A stretch of 64,000 bases of DNA from DASZBX01 sp035943635 (GTDB taxonomy: Bacteria > Actinomycetota > Actinomycetes > Streptomycetales > Catenulisporaceae), in NCBI GenBank assembly GCA_035943635.1, contig DASZBX010000006.1:1-64000 (forward strand). Reading direction: 5' to 3'. Of the stretch, positions 9,118 through 17,995 are shown piece after piece. Within the stretch, counting starts at the first letter, position 1; each line of letters opens with the position of its first letter. The notes below the pieces were generated by a model, which was not told where the DNA came from, did not search any database, and saw only the letters and a list, made by a program, of their open reading frames with translations. The position numbers were made by a program, and so were the translations under genes.

Positions 9118-9914
9118 GGTTCCTCCTCCTGGCCGCCGCGCGGCGGCGCGGGCGGTGCTCGACACGGTAAGCCGACCGGCCCGCCGACGGAAGCCCGGCG
9201 ATGGCGGACCAGCAGCACGAGCGCGGCGACGATGGCCTCGGCGACCGGAAAACCGGCCGGCACCCCGGCCGCGCCGAACCGGCTGGAGACCAGGAGCACC
9301 GGGATCCGCACGCACGCGATCCCGCCGGCGCTGATCACGTAGGCCGGCCCGGGTCGGCCCTGAGCCTGGAAGGACGAGGCGACCAGCGGGCCGACGCCGA
9401 CCAGCAGGTAGGTCGGGGCGAGCAGGTGCAGCGCGGTGACGGCATGGGCGCGCAGGGCCGGGTCCGTGGTGAAGGCGTCGACCAGGGGATGGGCGACGGC
9501 CAGCAGGAGCAGGCAGATCGCGGCGCCGTACAGGAGCGTGGTGCGCAGGGCCAGGCTGATCGCGCGATCCACCCGGCCGGTCGCGCCCAGGCCGGCGTTG
9601 TACCCGGCAACCACTTGGAGACCCTGCGCGATGCCGGTCTGCGGCATGGTCGCGAACGTGCCGATCCTGGTGCACAGGGCGTAGGCGGCCAGGGCCAGCG
9701 GTCCCGCGGCGGCGATCAGCAGGCGGTTGGCCACGGCCGCCAGGACCCCGGCGCCGATCGAGTTCAGGAAGACGAACCAGGCGTTGGTCAGCGCGTAGAT
9801 CCCATAGACGCCCACTGACATCGTGGTCTGGGTGCAGGCGCGGCGCAGCAGCCGGCCGACCGGTTCCGTGCCCAGTGCGTCGGGCCGTTCGCGGATCAGG
9901 CTGCCTTGGTTCAT
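9114..9914 (-). pseudogene. MATE efflux protein with internal deletion
   Basis: 266 residues against about 450 for MATE-family multidrug exporters. The first 48 residues (LGTEPVGRLLRRACTQTT, YALTNAWFV) match the usual N-terminus of actinobacterial MATE proteins and are followed at once by a late helix (FLNSIGAGVLAAVANRLL) and the complete C-terminal bundle (FATMPQTGIAQGLQ, YNAGLG). About half of the twelve helices are absent, in frame. The gene is translationally coupled to the LacI remnant. It is unlikely to transport as read. Confidence 0.75.
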
Positions 9915-9960
9915 CCGCTGTCGTCTCTGCCGTCTCTGCCGCCCTGTCTCCCGGGCCGGG

Positions 9961-10956
9961 TCAGCGGGTGTGGCCGAAGGCGGCCATGACGCGGTCGAGG
10001 CGGACGCGGGCCTGGTCGTACTGCTGGGCCGGGTCGGTGTGGCCGCGGTACACCGTCTCGATCACCATGATCAGGATCAGGTACAGGTCGTAGAGGCGGC
10101 GGCGGGCGCGTTCGGACTCGGTGAAGGCGCGCGGGTCCAGGCCGTAGCCGCGGGCGAACTGCTCGGCGAACTCCGGGCCGTCCAGCGCCGCGGCGGCGAA
10201 TCCGGCCTCGATCAGCGGGTCGCCGTAGAAGACGCGCTCGTGGTCGATGACGCTCACGATCCGGCCGTCGCCGACCAGGACGTTGCTCTGCCACAGGTCC
10301 CACTCGACCAGCCGCGGCGTGGTCACCTCGGCCAGGCAGCCGGCGTGCCGGGTGATCAGGTCGTGGATCAGGTCGTAGTCCCAGCCGAGGTCCACCGCGC
10401 GCCGCCGCCCGTCTTCGAGCACGTCGCGGATCATGCCGGTGAACACCTCGCGCCAGTCTCCGCCGCGGGCGTTGCCGGGCAGGCCGAAGTGCTCGCCGGT
10501 GATCTCGTTGATCTGCCGGGTCGCCGCCCCGAGTTCGGCCCCGTAGTGGTCGCGCTCGGCTTCGGACAGCTCGTCCCAGACCACGCCGAGGTTCGCCGCG
10601 TCGACGTACGACATGAAGAAGTACTCTGCGTCGCACAGCTCCCGGCTGGCGTCGTGGGCGAGCACCTCGGGCGCCGGGACCGTGGTCCGCTGCGCGATCA
10701 GCCGCAGCGCCGCGACCTCGGTGCCGAGCATGCCGCGCTCGTAGGTCATCACCTCGACGTCCTTCGGCGGCGCGATCTTCAGCGCGACCCGTTCCCCGCC
10801 GCGCAGGCCGATCGCGTAGACCACGTTGAACCAGCCGTGCCCCAACTCCTCGGCCCAGCCCTCGCCGTCCGGCACCTGCTCCGGCCCGAACGCACGCGCC
10901 ACCATGGCCCGCAGCGTCGCGAGCTGCTGGCGGTTCTTGGTGATGCTCTCCATCAC
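9961..10956 (-). CDS. aminoglycoside phosphotransferase-family kinase
   Basis: 331 residues with an APH/choline-kinase fold. The ATP-binding lobe has VALKIAPP, and later come the catalytic loop (EWDLWQSNVLV) and the metal-binding segment (VIDHERVFYGDP). The usual HGD of the loop is EWD here, but the catalytic Asp and the downstream Asn are kept. Members of this family phosphorylate antibiotics, sugars or other small molecules; the substrate cannot be told. It lies 46 bases upstream of the MATE gene on the same strand, so the two could be co-transcribed. Confidence 0.82.
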   Translation of the reverse strand: MMESITKNRQQLATLRAMVARAFGPEQVPDGEGWAEELGHGWFNVVYAIGLRGGERVALKIAPPKDVEVMTYERGMLGTEVAALRLIAQRTTVPAPEVLAHDASRELCDAEYFFMSYVDAANLGVVWDELSEAERDHYGAELGAATRQINEITGEHFGLPGNARGGDWREVFTGMIRDVLEDGRRRAVDLGWDYDLIHDLITRHAGCLAEVTTPRLVEWDLWQSNVLVGDGRIVSVIDHERVFYGDPLIEAGFAAAALDGPEFAEQFARGYGLDPRAFTESERARRRLYDLYLILIMVIETVYRGHTDPAQQYDQARVRLDRVMAAFGHTR

Positions 10957-11152
10957 GGCCCCTCTCTGTCTGCACGCGGTCAGTAGGGGCCGAACGGTAG
11001 GGGCGAAACCGGTTTCAGGGCAATGGGCGATTTGTCGTAGTCGGCCGGTAGGGTCGGGGAGCGGGTGTTTATCAGCTGGTTGCGGGGCTGCGGGAGCGCG
11101 TGGCTGCGTGGCCGTCGGCGATCACGGGATCGCGATTCGGGAAGGTAGGACT

Positions 11153-11905
11153 GTGAAGGCTCTGCTCACATCGTCGGGGATCAAGAACGGCAGTATCCGG
11201 GACGCACTGGTCGATCTGCTGGGCAAGCCGATCTCCGAGTCCAAGGCCCTGTTCATCCCGACCGCGGTCTACCCCTTCCCGGGCGGGGCCGGGATGGCGG
11301 CGTACGCGATCAGCGGCCCGGCTTCGCGGTGGCTGTACGGACTGGGCTGGAAGTCGGTGGGGATCCTGGAGCTGTCCGTGCTGCCCGGCATCGAGAAGTC
11401 CGCCTGGGCGCCGCAGGTCGAGGAGGCGGACGCGCTGCTGGTATGGGGCGGGGACCCGCTGTTCCTGGCCGACTGGATGCGGCGCTCGGGTCTGGCCGAG
11501 TTGTTGCCGTCGCTGCGGCCCGAGGCGGTGTACGTGGGGGTCAGCGCCGGGAGCATCGCGGCGACCTCCGCCTTCGTCGAGACCTACACCGAGCCGCCGC
11601 ACGGGGTCGACGAGCCGTTGACGTGGCAGGAGTTCGTGTTCTCCACGCCCGAGGGCGACATCGACCGGCTCCTGGTCACCGGCCGGGGGGTGGGGCTGGT
11701 CGACTTCGCGGTGATCCCGCATCTGGAGCACCCGGACCACGCCGACGCGTCCTTCGCCAACGCGGAGAAGTGGGCCGCCCGGATTCCCGCGCCGACCTAC
11801 GCGATCGACGACGAGTCGGCCGTCAAGGTGGTAGACGGCGTCGTGGAGGTCGTGTCGGAGGGGCAGTGGAAACTGTTCCAGCCGTCGGGCCGCGAGCAGG
11901 TTTAG
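11153..11905 (+). CDS. S51-family peptidase (peptidase E-like)
   Basis: About 250 residues from the GTG at 11153; upstream in-frame starts lack ribosome-binding sites. The fold is class I glutamine amidotransferase-like as in peptidase E / cyanophycinase. Ser131 in GVSAGS is the expected nucleophile, and the segment FAVIPHLEHPDH follows at the usual place. Family members cleave short Asp-containing dipeptides or act on related small substrates in the cytoplasm. It is a single gene ended by a strong hairpin at 11953-11978. Confidence 0.85.
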   Translation: MKALLTSSGIKNGSIRDALVDLLGKPISESKALFIPTAVYPFPGGAGMAAYAISGPASRWLYGLGWKSVGILELSVLPGIEKSAWAPQVEEADALLVWGGDPLFLADWMRRSGLAELLPSLRPEAVYVGVSAGSIAATSAFVETYTEPPHGVDEPLTWQEFVFSTPEGDIDRLLVTGRGVGLVDFAVIPHLEHPDHADASFANAEKWAARIPAPTYAIDDESAVKVVDGVVEVVSEGQWKLFQPSGREQV

Positions 11906-11952
11906 TACCGCCGCCCGAGAGCACGGCATAAGGCTCCTGAGAACACGTTGAA

Positions 11953-11978
11953 CCCGGGGCGGACCTGTCCGCCCCGGG
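11953..11978. terminator. bidirectional hairpin terminator
   Basis: Inverted repeat CCCGGGGCGGAC / GTCCGCCCCGGG lies between the convergent S51 peptidase (+) and the small gene at 11987 (-). No long T-run follows, as is usual in high-GC actinomycetes. Confidence 0.7.
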
Positions 11979-11986
11979 GGTGTCGG

Positions 11987-12208
11987 CTAGTCCTCGGGAT
12001 CCCTGGACCGCATCTTGGGGTCGAGCTCGATCTCCTGGCGGTCGATGGCTTGGCGCAGGTGGTCGAGGGCGCGTTTGTAGGCGTCGGCGGTGACGTCCTC
12101 GTCGCCGGTCTCCCAGAGGGCCAGGCGCTGGGCCAGGCTCTTGATGGAGTTGTCGGCGAGGCGACTGATATCGCCGGCACTCCATGTCGGGCCTGGAAGC
12201 TCATCCAC
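11987..12208 (-). CDS. small hypothetical protein, about 73 aa
   Basis: Reads as a mostly helical acidic protein (ISRLADNSIKSLAQRLALWE, then ALDHLRQAIDRQEIELDPK). The GTG at 12208 is used; an in-frame ATG at 12316 would add a Pro/Arg-rich low-complexity lead that looks non-coding. No domain is recognised. Confidence 0.5.
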   Translation of the reverse strand: MDELPGPTWSAGDISRLADNSIKSLAQRLALWETGDEDVTADAYKRALDHLRQAIDRQEIELDPKMRSRDPED

Positions 12209-12790
12209 GGGCTGAGTGTAACGAAGCGCGGGCCGCGCTCCCGGCTGCCCACCCGCCGGCCGGTCCGGCGGTCGATTCGGCGGCCGGTCGGTGGGCCGCC
12301 GCCCCGGGTCGGGCACGGGCGCGGGTCGCTACCGGGCGGAGCTCGAGTGCGTGTGGTGCGGTAGGTCGTTCGGGGCGAGGCGGGCCACTTTGCGCAGGTG
12401 GCGGTGGTCGTACTGGTACCACCGGACCACGCCGAGGACCTCCACCTGGCAGCGCCAGGCCGCGGTGCTCCACGACCAGGTCCACGCCCACGCGGTGCCC
12501 GCCCGCCAGAGCCCGCCGCGTACCGCCACCAGGACGGCCCAGCTGTAGGTCGAGTACGGATCAGACGGGCCCGGCGCCTCGGCCGGGCGAGCAGCACCGG
12601 CCAGTTCGGCGGCGGTTCCTGGTTGGCGGACAACGGCGGCGCGGCGACTTCTTCGAACATGTGTTCGAAAATATCAGGTGTTCATGCTGCTTGGAAAACC
12701 CGCAGGCGGCGGCCGTCCGGCCGCGCGGTCACCGGCGGCCGCCCGCGGTCCCGCGGCGATCGCGCCCGCGGAACCGGGCCCTGCCCGGGG
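12209..12790. other. gap without a convincing gene
   Basis: About 580 bases. On the minus strand 12329-12529 encodes a short Trp-rich peptide (VEVLGVVRWYQYDHRHLRKV) that could be the remains of a gene, but it has no good start. On the plus strand a CVWCGRSFG motif lies in another frame. A less GC-rich stretch at 12655-12690 may hold a promoter. Nothing is certain. Confidence 0.4.
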
Positions 12791-13216
12791 TCACTCCTGC
12801 GGGAGCGGAGTGGCCGTACGCAGGAAGAACAGGTCTATGTTGCTCACGGCCTGGTTGAAGGAGTCGAGCGTGACCGGTTTGGTGACGAACGCGTTGGCGT
12901 GGCTGCCGTAGGACCCGGTCACGTCCTCGCTGGCGTTGGACGTGGTCAAGATCACCGTGGGGATCAGGTGCAGGTTCGGGTCGTCCTTGATCACGGCCAG
13001 CAGCTCCCGCCCGCTCATCCTGGGCATGTTCAGATCCAGGATGATCAGATCCGGGCGCGGGTTGGCCGGGTTGCGCAGGTACTCCAGCGCCTCGGCGCCG
13101 TCCCGGGCCCGGGCCACCGTGCGTGCCTCCTGAGCGGAGGCCAGGGCCTCACCGATCAGCAACGCGTCCGCTTCGTCGTCGTCGACCAGCAGAATCACAC
13201 GGGCTTCCAGCGTCAT
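12791..13216 (-). CDS. single-domain response regulator (Rcp1-like)
   Basis: 141 residues from the ATG at 13216, chosen because GGAGG lies eight bases upstream. It has a complete receiver domain: acidic pair (LLVDDDEAD), phospho-acceptor Asp in LIILDLNMPRMSG, conserved Thr (VILTTSN) and Lys (AFVTKPV). There is no output domain. Such receivers are typical partners of phytochrome or PAS histidine kinases, acting by protein-protein contact. No kinase is adjacent. The receiver-phosphatase gene on the same strand upstream suggests a role in the nearby stress-signalling island. Confidence 0.9.
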   Translation of the reverse strand: MTLEARVILLVDDDEADALLIGEALASAQEARTVARARDGAEALEYLRNPANPRPDLIILDLNMPRMSGRELLAVIKDDPNLHLIPTVILTTSNASEDVTGSYGSHANAFVTKPVTLDSFNQAVSNIDLFFLRTATPLPQE

Positions 13217-13316
13217 CTTCGGCACCTCCGGACGGAATTCGGCTCTGGTCGGTGCAACTGCCGGCGGCAGGCGTTTCGCCGGGAAGCCGAGATCCGGGAC
13301 CGCCTGCTAAGCCTAG

Positions 13317-13457
13317 GCAGTGTTTGGGAATGTCTCAAGGCGCGAATCCGGTGATCGCCGTCGCGGCGCGCCCATGCTCGGCGCTGACCAGATTCGCCTC
13401 ACCTACCAGCACAAACCGGCGGTCATGCCGTGGCCTTGACACATTCCCAAACACTGC
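13317..13457. repeat. MITE-like repeat, copy 2 (inverted, internally deleted)
   Basis: 141 bases, in opposite orientation to the copies at 1 and 21583. Both ends carry the inverted repeat GCAGTGTTTGGGAATGT. Compared with the 194-base copy, 53 internal bases are missing. The flanks are CTAG on the left and GTAG on the right, close to a CTAG-type target. It encodes no protein. Confidence 0.85.
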
Positions 13458-13630
13458 GTAGAGCGCACGAGCCCGCAAGCACACTCAAGGGCAGTTTTCG
13501 CCGAGTGCGGTTCAGCGGGGCCGAGCTTGGTTGCGGCATGAAAGTTCGCGTACCCGCGCTCCGGTAAGCAACACCTGTGTTTGGCGACGCCTACCGTTCT
13601 CGGCTCGCGGCCGCCTCGTGCCTACCGCGC

Positions 13631-14851
13631 CTACCGCGCCGACCGGGTCCAGTCCAGGTGCAGGACGGCGAGGTCGTCGGCGTGCCGGTCGGCGTCCAGG
13701 AAGTGGGTGGTGCGGATCAGGTAGTCGAGCATCAGGGCCGGCTGGGCGGCGATGGCCGGGGGAGTGTCGGCGATCAGCCCGATCAGGCCCTCGGTTTCGA
13801 GCCGCTCGTGGCCGTGGCCGGTGTGGCCCTCGATCAGGCCGTCGGTGTAGAGCATCAGCGCGCCGGCCTCGGGCAGGGCGACCGTGGTCACCGGCCAGGT
13901 CGCGTGGTTCGGGGCGATGCCCAGCGCGATGCCGTGCGGGGTGTCGAGTTCGGCGGCGTGGACGCCGGAGGTGATCAGCAGGGGCGCGGGATGCCCGGCC
14001 GAGATCACCTGCACGGTGTGCCGGACCGGGTCCAGGTCCAGGGCCGTGCAGGTGGCGAAGACGTTGCCGGGGCCGCGCTCGGCGATCAGGACGTTCTCCA
14101 GCAGGCCGAACAGGTCCGCGCCGCGCATCCCGGTCAGGATCAGGGTGCGCCAGGCGACCCGCAGGCACACCCCGAGCGCGGCCTCGGCTGGCCCGTGCCC
14201 GCACACGTCGCCGATCAGGGCGTGCACGATCCCGTCCGGGGTCTGCACGACGTCCAGGAAGTCCCCGCCGAGCAGGGCGTGCAGCCGGCTCGGCCGGTAA
14301 CGGGTGGTGATCGTCGGGGTCGAGGCGTCGGTGGTCATCAGCAGCGGCGTGGGCAGCAGGCCGTGCTCCAGCCGGGAGTTCTCCTCCGCGCGCACCCGGA
14401 CCTGCCGGGCGTCGGCCGCGGCGATCTCGGCCTGCTTGCGCTGCACCGAGTAGCGCAGCACCCGGTGCAACAGGGAGCCGGTGACCTGGTCCTTGACCAG
14501 GTAGTCCTGGGCCCCGGCGCGGACCGCCTCGATCCCGGTGGCCTCGTCGGACAGGCCGGTCAGCACGACCACCGCGGCGACCGGGCAGGCCTCCTGGAAC
14601 AACGTCACCGCGCCGACGCCCTCGGCCGCGTCGGGCAGGTGCAGGTCGAGCACGATGCACATCGGCGCCCGCTCCTTGAGCATCGCCATCGCCTTGGCCA
14701 GGGTCGTGACCCAGCGCACCGTCGTGGCCACGGGTATGTCGTGCAGGTGCTCCTGGAACAGGACCGCGTCGCCGGCATCGTCCTCGACCAGCAGGATGTC
14801 CAGCTGCTCGAAGTCGGGATCCGGCTCGGTCTTGCTGTCCAAGGTGCTCAT
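13631..14851 (-). CDS. receiver domain-PP2C (SpoIIE/RsbU-type) phosphatase
   Basis: 406 residues. The receiver domain is at about 18-140, with acidic pair LLVEDDAGD, phospho-acceptor in CIVLDLHLPDAA and Lys in YLVKDQ. A short coiled linker (KQAEIAAADARQVRVRAEEN) leads to a PP2C/SpoIIE phosphatase domain at about 170-400 with metal-binding motifs GGDFLDVV, GDVCGHGPAEA and YTDGLIEG. Such proteins dephosphorylate STAS anti-sigma antagonists when the receiver is phosphorylated. The nearby STAS and RsbW-like genes are obvious candidate partners. An upstream gap of 303 bases is shared with the divergent kinase gene. Confidence 0.93.
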   Translation of the reverse strand: MSTLDSKTEPDPDFEQLDILLVEDDAGDAVLFQEHLHDIPVATTVRWVTTLAKAMAMLKERAPMCIVLDLHLPDAAEGVGAVTLFQEACPVAAVVVLTGLSDEATGIEAVRAGAQDYLVKDQVTGSLLHRVLRYSVQRKQAEIAAADARQVRVRAEENSRLEHGLLPTPLLMTTDASTPTITTRYRPSRLHALLGGDFLDVVQTPDGIVHALIGDVCGHGPAEAALGVCLRVAWRTLILTGMRGADLFGLLENVLIAERGPGNVFATCTALDLDPVRHTVQVISAGHPAPLLITSGVHAAELDTPHGIALGIAPNHATWPVTTVALPEAGALMLYTDGLIEGHTGHGHERLETEGLIGLIADTPPAIAAQPALMLDYLIRTTHFLDADRHADDLAVLHLDWTRSAR

Positions 14852-15154
14852 CGGTTCATGCTCCGTCGCAGCCCGGAGTCCGGAAGGGACACATATCCGG
14901 GCACGAGATACCTCCGTCTACTCACACTACTCGCAGCGTAACCAGACGGTCGCGAGATTACCGCCGGTGCACAGTACAGGATATCGGTCCGCACCCACAC
15001 GTCAGGCGGTGGCGGGCCACCGCCGGCGGACTCCGGGCGGACTGCTGCCCGCCCCTGTTTGCCCGGAGGCCGGTAGGGTACCGGATTAATCTGGTGAACC
15101 CCGGTCGGGCCGTGTGGCGGCGCTGGGCGATGTCCCTGAGGGAAGGTGCCGCGG
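14852..15154. promoter_or_regulatory. divergent promoter region of phosphatase and RsbW-like genes
   Basis: A 303-base non-coding region between two divergent stress-signalling genes. Nothing in it reads as protein. The tract at about 14895-14965 is less GC-rich than its surroundings and is the likeliest place for promoters. No specific operator was recognised. Confidence 0.35.
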
Positions 15155-15580
15155 GTGCACACGAAGAGTGGTGAGGGATTCGTTCGCACGTTCCTGCCCG
15201 CGGCTCTGCCGCCCGGGCCCGGGGCCGTCTCGGTCGGCCGCCGGTACGTGACCGCGTGCATGGCCGAACTCGGCGCGGACGCGGAGGGCACCGAAGTGGC
15301 CACGCTGCTGGCCAGCGAGGTGGTGACCAACGCCGTCCGGCACGGCTCGCCGCCGGGCGAGGTCCGGGTGCACGCCGGGAACGACCGGGTCCGCGTCTCG
15401 GTCTCCGACTCCACGTCAGCCCCGCCGGTCATGCGCGACGGCGACCAGAACGGCGGGTTCGGCCTGCACGTGCTCGAACGCGGGGCACTGGACTGGGGGT
15501 ACTACGAGCAGGGGACCGGCAAGTGCGTCTGGTTCGAAATTCCGCTGGTCACCGGCGCCGCCCCGAACGATCTCCACTGA
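15155..15580 (+). CDS. RsbW-like anti-sigma factor / ATP-binding kinase
   Basis: About 141 residues. The GTG at 15155 is preferred because GAGGGAAGG ends eight bases before it; a GTG at 15146 overlaps that site. It has the GHKL ATPase fold of serine-kinase anti-sigma factors: N-box LLASEVVTNAVRHG, G1 box VSVSDSTSAPP and G2-like NGGFGLHVLERGALDW. In this family the protein holds a sigma factor and phosphorylates STAS antagonists. The gene opens a run of STAS and stressosome genes on the same strand. Confidence 0.88.
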   Translation: MHTKSGEGFVRTFLPAALPPGPGAVSVGRRYVTACMAELGADAEGTEVATLLASEVVTNAVRHGSPPGEVRVHAGNDRVRVSVSDSTSAPPVMRDGDQNGGFGLHVLERGALDWGYYEQGTGKCVWFEIPLVTGAAPNDLH

Positions 15581-15731
15581 AAGTCCGCTCCGGCTGCCGA
15601 ACCCGACAGGTCTGCCGCCGTCTCCCCTGATACCGTCCGCGGTACTCGCTATGCGTGTCCTCGGCACCCGTTATGCTCTCAGTACGAGCGCGGACCCCAC
15701 AGGTGCGCCCAGAAGGAACAGGTGCCCCGGC

Positions 15732-16070
15732 ATGGACCGCTTCTCCACCCTCGTGCAGGAGCACGGGCCCGAGCGCTTCGTGGTGGCCGTTACCGGAGAG
15801 CTCGACCTCGCGCAGGCCGAACAGCTCAAGGGCACGCTGGAGCCGCTGCTCACCTCCGGCGCGCTGGTCGTCCTGGACGCCGGGGCGATGACGTTCATGG
15901 ACTCCTCCGGACTGCGCACCCTGTTGTACGCCGCTTCGCGGGCGAAGGCCGAGGGGGCCGTCTTCCGTCTGGCCGCGGCCCTGCCGGCGGTGTCCCGGGT
16001 GTTGGAGCTGAGCGGTATGGTCGACACCCTGGATGCCCGGGCCGACGTCCCGGCCGCGCTCGCCGACTGA
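15732..16070 (+). CDS. STAS-domain anti-sigma factor antagonist
   Basis: 112 residues forming a single STAS domain. The phosphorylatable serine region is intact (FMDSSGLRTLLYAA). The partner is expected to be an RsbW-type kinase, and the one at 15155 is directly upstream. The ATG at 15732 is used; AGAAGGA lies somewhat far upstream, so a slightly different start is possible. Confidence 0.9.
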   Translation: MDRFSTLVQEHGPERFVVAVTGELDLAQAEQLKGTLEPLLTSGALVVLDAGAMTFMDSSGLRTLLYAASRAKAEGAVFRLAAALPAVSRVLELSGMVDTLDARADVPAALAD

Positions 16071-16189
16071 TCCCGGCGGCCGGGAGCCGCCGCGCAGGTC
16101 TCGTTGGCGAAGCTCCCTCTTCCCCGTACCGCGCACTGTCCGGTTTTCTTTTCGAAGTCTCATACGATGCCCAGCTGAGGAAGTGCGTC

Positions 16190-17062
16190 ATGGCAGATCA
16201 GGACGTCGCCGGCCGTTTGGCCGGGTTGTTGTCGGCGGACGAGGGCGGCCTGGCCGCCGACTGGGTGGCCAAGGTGTCCGGGTCGCTCGGCGGGCGGGTG
16301 AGCAAAGCCGAGGTCGACAGCCAGCTGCGCGAGCTGTACACCGCCCTGGCGGCCGCACTCGGGCAGGGCCGCTTGGACGCCCACGGCGAGTCCTTCGCCG
16401 AGGTCCGCGCCCTGCTCGGCGAGCTGTCCCGGGACCGGGCCCGGCAGGGCTTCAGCCCGACCGAGACCGCGATCAGCGTGTTCGCGCTCAAGTCGGTGCT
16501 GGAACCGGCCCTGGCCGACAAGGGCAAGGCCGCGGACATCCCGGCGTACCTGGGGTTCTCCCGGCTGCTCGACGACCTCGGGCTGTACACCGTGGAGGTC
16601 TACACGAAGGTGCGCGAGGAGCTGATCAGCGCGCAGGCCGAGCAACTGCTCGAACTGTCCACGCCGGTGGTCAAGCTCTGGGACGGGGTGATCGCCGTCC
16701 CGCTGGTCGGCACGCTGGACTCGGCCCGGACCATGGTCGTGATGGAGAACCTGCTCCAAGCCCTGGTCGAGACCGGTTCGGAGCAGGCGATCATCGACAT
16801 CACGGGCGTCGCGGCCGTGGACACGCAGGTCGCCCAGCACCTGCTCAAGACCGTGGTCGCGGCCCGGCTGATGGGCGCCGAGTGCACCATCTCCGGCATC
16901 CGGCCGCAGATCGCGCAGACCATCGTGGCCCTGGGCATCGACTTCGGTGACATCACCACGAAGGCGACCATGGCCGACGCCCTGCGGCACGCGCTCAAGC
17001 GCTCCGGGATGACCTTCTCGACCACGGCGAAGAGCAGCGGCGGCAACGGCAGGCTGCTGTGA
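16190..17062 (+). CDS. rsbR: stressosome scaffold RsbR
   Basis: 290 residues. The N-terminal half (about 1-150) is the helical RsbR_N-type sensor domain with no visible cofactor motif. The C-terminal half is a STAS domain with the conserved phospho-threonine region (GVAAVDTQVAQHLLKT). The ATG at 16190 follows GAGGAAG. It is followed by rsbS (GTGA overlap) and rsbT, the canonical stressosome core order. RsbR and RsbS build the large cytoplasmic complex that traps RsbT until stress. Confidence 0.93.
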   Translation: MADQDVAGRLAGLLSADEGGLAADWVAKVSGSLGGRVSKAEVDSQLRELYTALAAALGQGRLDAHGESFAEVRALLGELSRDRARQGFSPTETAISVFALKSVLEPALADKGKAADIPAYLGFSRLLDDLGLYTVEVYTKVREELISAQAEQLLELSTPVVKLWDGVIAVPLVGTLDSARTMVVMENLLQALVETGSEQAIIDITGVAAVDTQVAQHLLKTVVAARLMGAECTISGIRPQIAQTIVALGIDFGDITTKATMADALRHALKRSGMTFSTTAKSSGGNGRLL

Positions 17063-17523
17063 GCAATCAGCTGCCGATCCTCAAGATCGGCGATGTGTTG
17101 TTGGTCTCCATCCAGACCGACCTGGACGACGAGACGGTGCTCTTCCTGCAGGACGATCTGGCTGAGCGGATCACCGCCACCGGCGCGCACGGCGTGGTCA
17201 TCGACATCAGCGCGGTGGAGATCGTCGACTCGTTCGTCGGCCGGATGCTGGCCACGGTCGCCGCGCTCTCCCGCACGCTGGACGCCGAGACCGTGGTCGT
17301 GGGCATGCGCCCGGCCGTGGCGATCACCCTGGTCGAGCTCGGGCTGTCGCTGGGCGGGGTGATGACCGCGCTGGACCTGGAGAAGGGCCTGCGGGTCCTG
17401 GCCCGGCTCAGGGACGCCCGGGACGCAGAGTTCGAAGGCGGCCGGAGTGAACAGGACGACCAGGAGGGCCAGGACGACACGTCGGCGAAGCAGAGCACCC
17501 GGTCGAGCGCGGCTATCCGGTGA
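17059..17523 (+). CDS. rsbS: stressosome scaffold RsbS
   Basis: 154 residues. A minimal STAS domain (about 1-115) with the RsbS-type phospho-serine segment (EIVDSFVGRML), then an acidic Gln/Asp-rich tail that is longer than in Bacillus RsbS. It overlaps rsbR and rsbT by four bases each (GTGA), so all three are translationally coupled, which should keep their stoichiometry fixed. Confidence 0.93.
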   Translation: MSNQLPILKIGDVLLVSIQTDLDDETVLFLQDDLAERITATGAHGVVIDISAVEIVDSFVGRMLATVAALSRTLDAETVVVGMRPAVAITLVELGLSLGGVMTALDLEKGLRVLARLRDARDAEFEGGRSEQDDQEGQDDTSAKQSTRSSAAIR

Positions 17524-17930
17524 CCGGTCCGGGCCGGCCCGGCGAGTTCCCGATCACCTCGAACGACAGCCTGGTCCAGGCCCGGCAGGTCGTGCGCTCG
17601 CTGGCCCAGGAGTGCCGCCTGTCCCTGGTCGAGCAGACCAAGCTGATCACCGCCGCGAGCGAACTGGCGCGCAACACCCTGATCTACGGCGGGGGCGGCA
17701 CGATGTCCGCCGCGCTGGTCGACCGGGCCGGGCGCCGCGGCGTGCGGCTCGAGTTCGCCGACCAGGGGCCCGGGATAGCAGACCTGGAACTCGCCCTGAC
17801 GGACGGCTGGACCTCCGGATCCGGCCTGGGCCTGGGCCTGTCCGGCTCGCGGCGGCTGGTCGACGAGTTCGAGATAGCCACCGAGCCCGGGGCCGGGACG
17901 ACGGTCACCGTGGTGAAGTGGGCCCGCTGA
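17520..17930 (+). CDS. rsbT: stressosome switch kinase RsbT
   Basis: 136 residues of the GHKL kinase fold: N-box ASELARNTLIYGGGG, G1 box EFADQGPGI and glycine-rich lid GSGLGLGLSGSRRLVDEFEI. RsbT phosphorylates RsbR and RsbS, leaves the complex and activates a downstream phosphatase. In this locus the receiver-PP2C protein at 13631 and the STAS proteins around are likely parts of the output. No sigma-B gene is present nearby. Confidence 0.93.
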   Translation: MTGPGRPGEFPITSNDSLVQARQVVRSLAQECRLSLVEQTKLITAASELARNTLIYGGGGTMSAALVDRAGRRGVRLEFADQGPGIADLELALTDGWTSGSGLGLGLSGSRRLVDEFEIATEPGAGTTVTVVKWAR

Positions 17931-17995
17931 CCGGGCTCTGAATCACGGCCCGGCGGCGAGTCACTGCCCGCACTGTCCGGTGGCTCTGGCGCTCG

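Noticed and set aside
12329..12529. Trp-rich minus-strand ORF
   Set aside because: No good start or ribosome-binding site and no recognised family; mentioned only as a possible remnant.
13317..13457. Inverted repeat considered as a transcription terminator
   Set aside because: The repeat arms are 90 bases apart, the same sequence recurs twice elsewhere, and the flanks look like a CTAG-type target, which fits a small mobile element.
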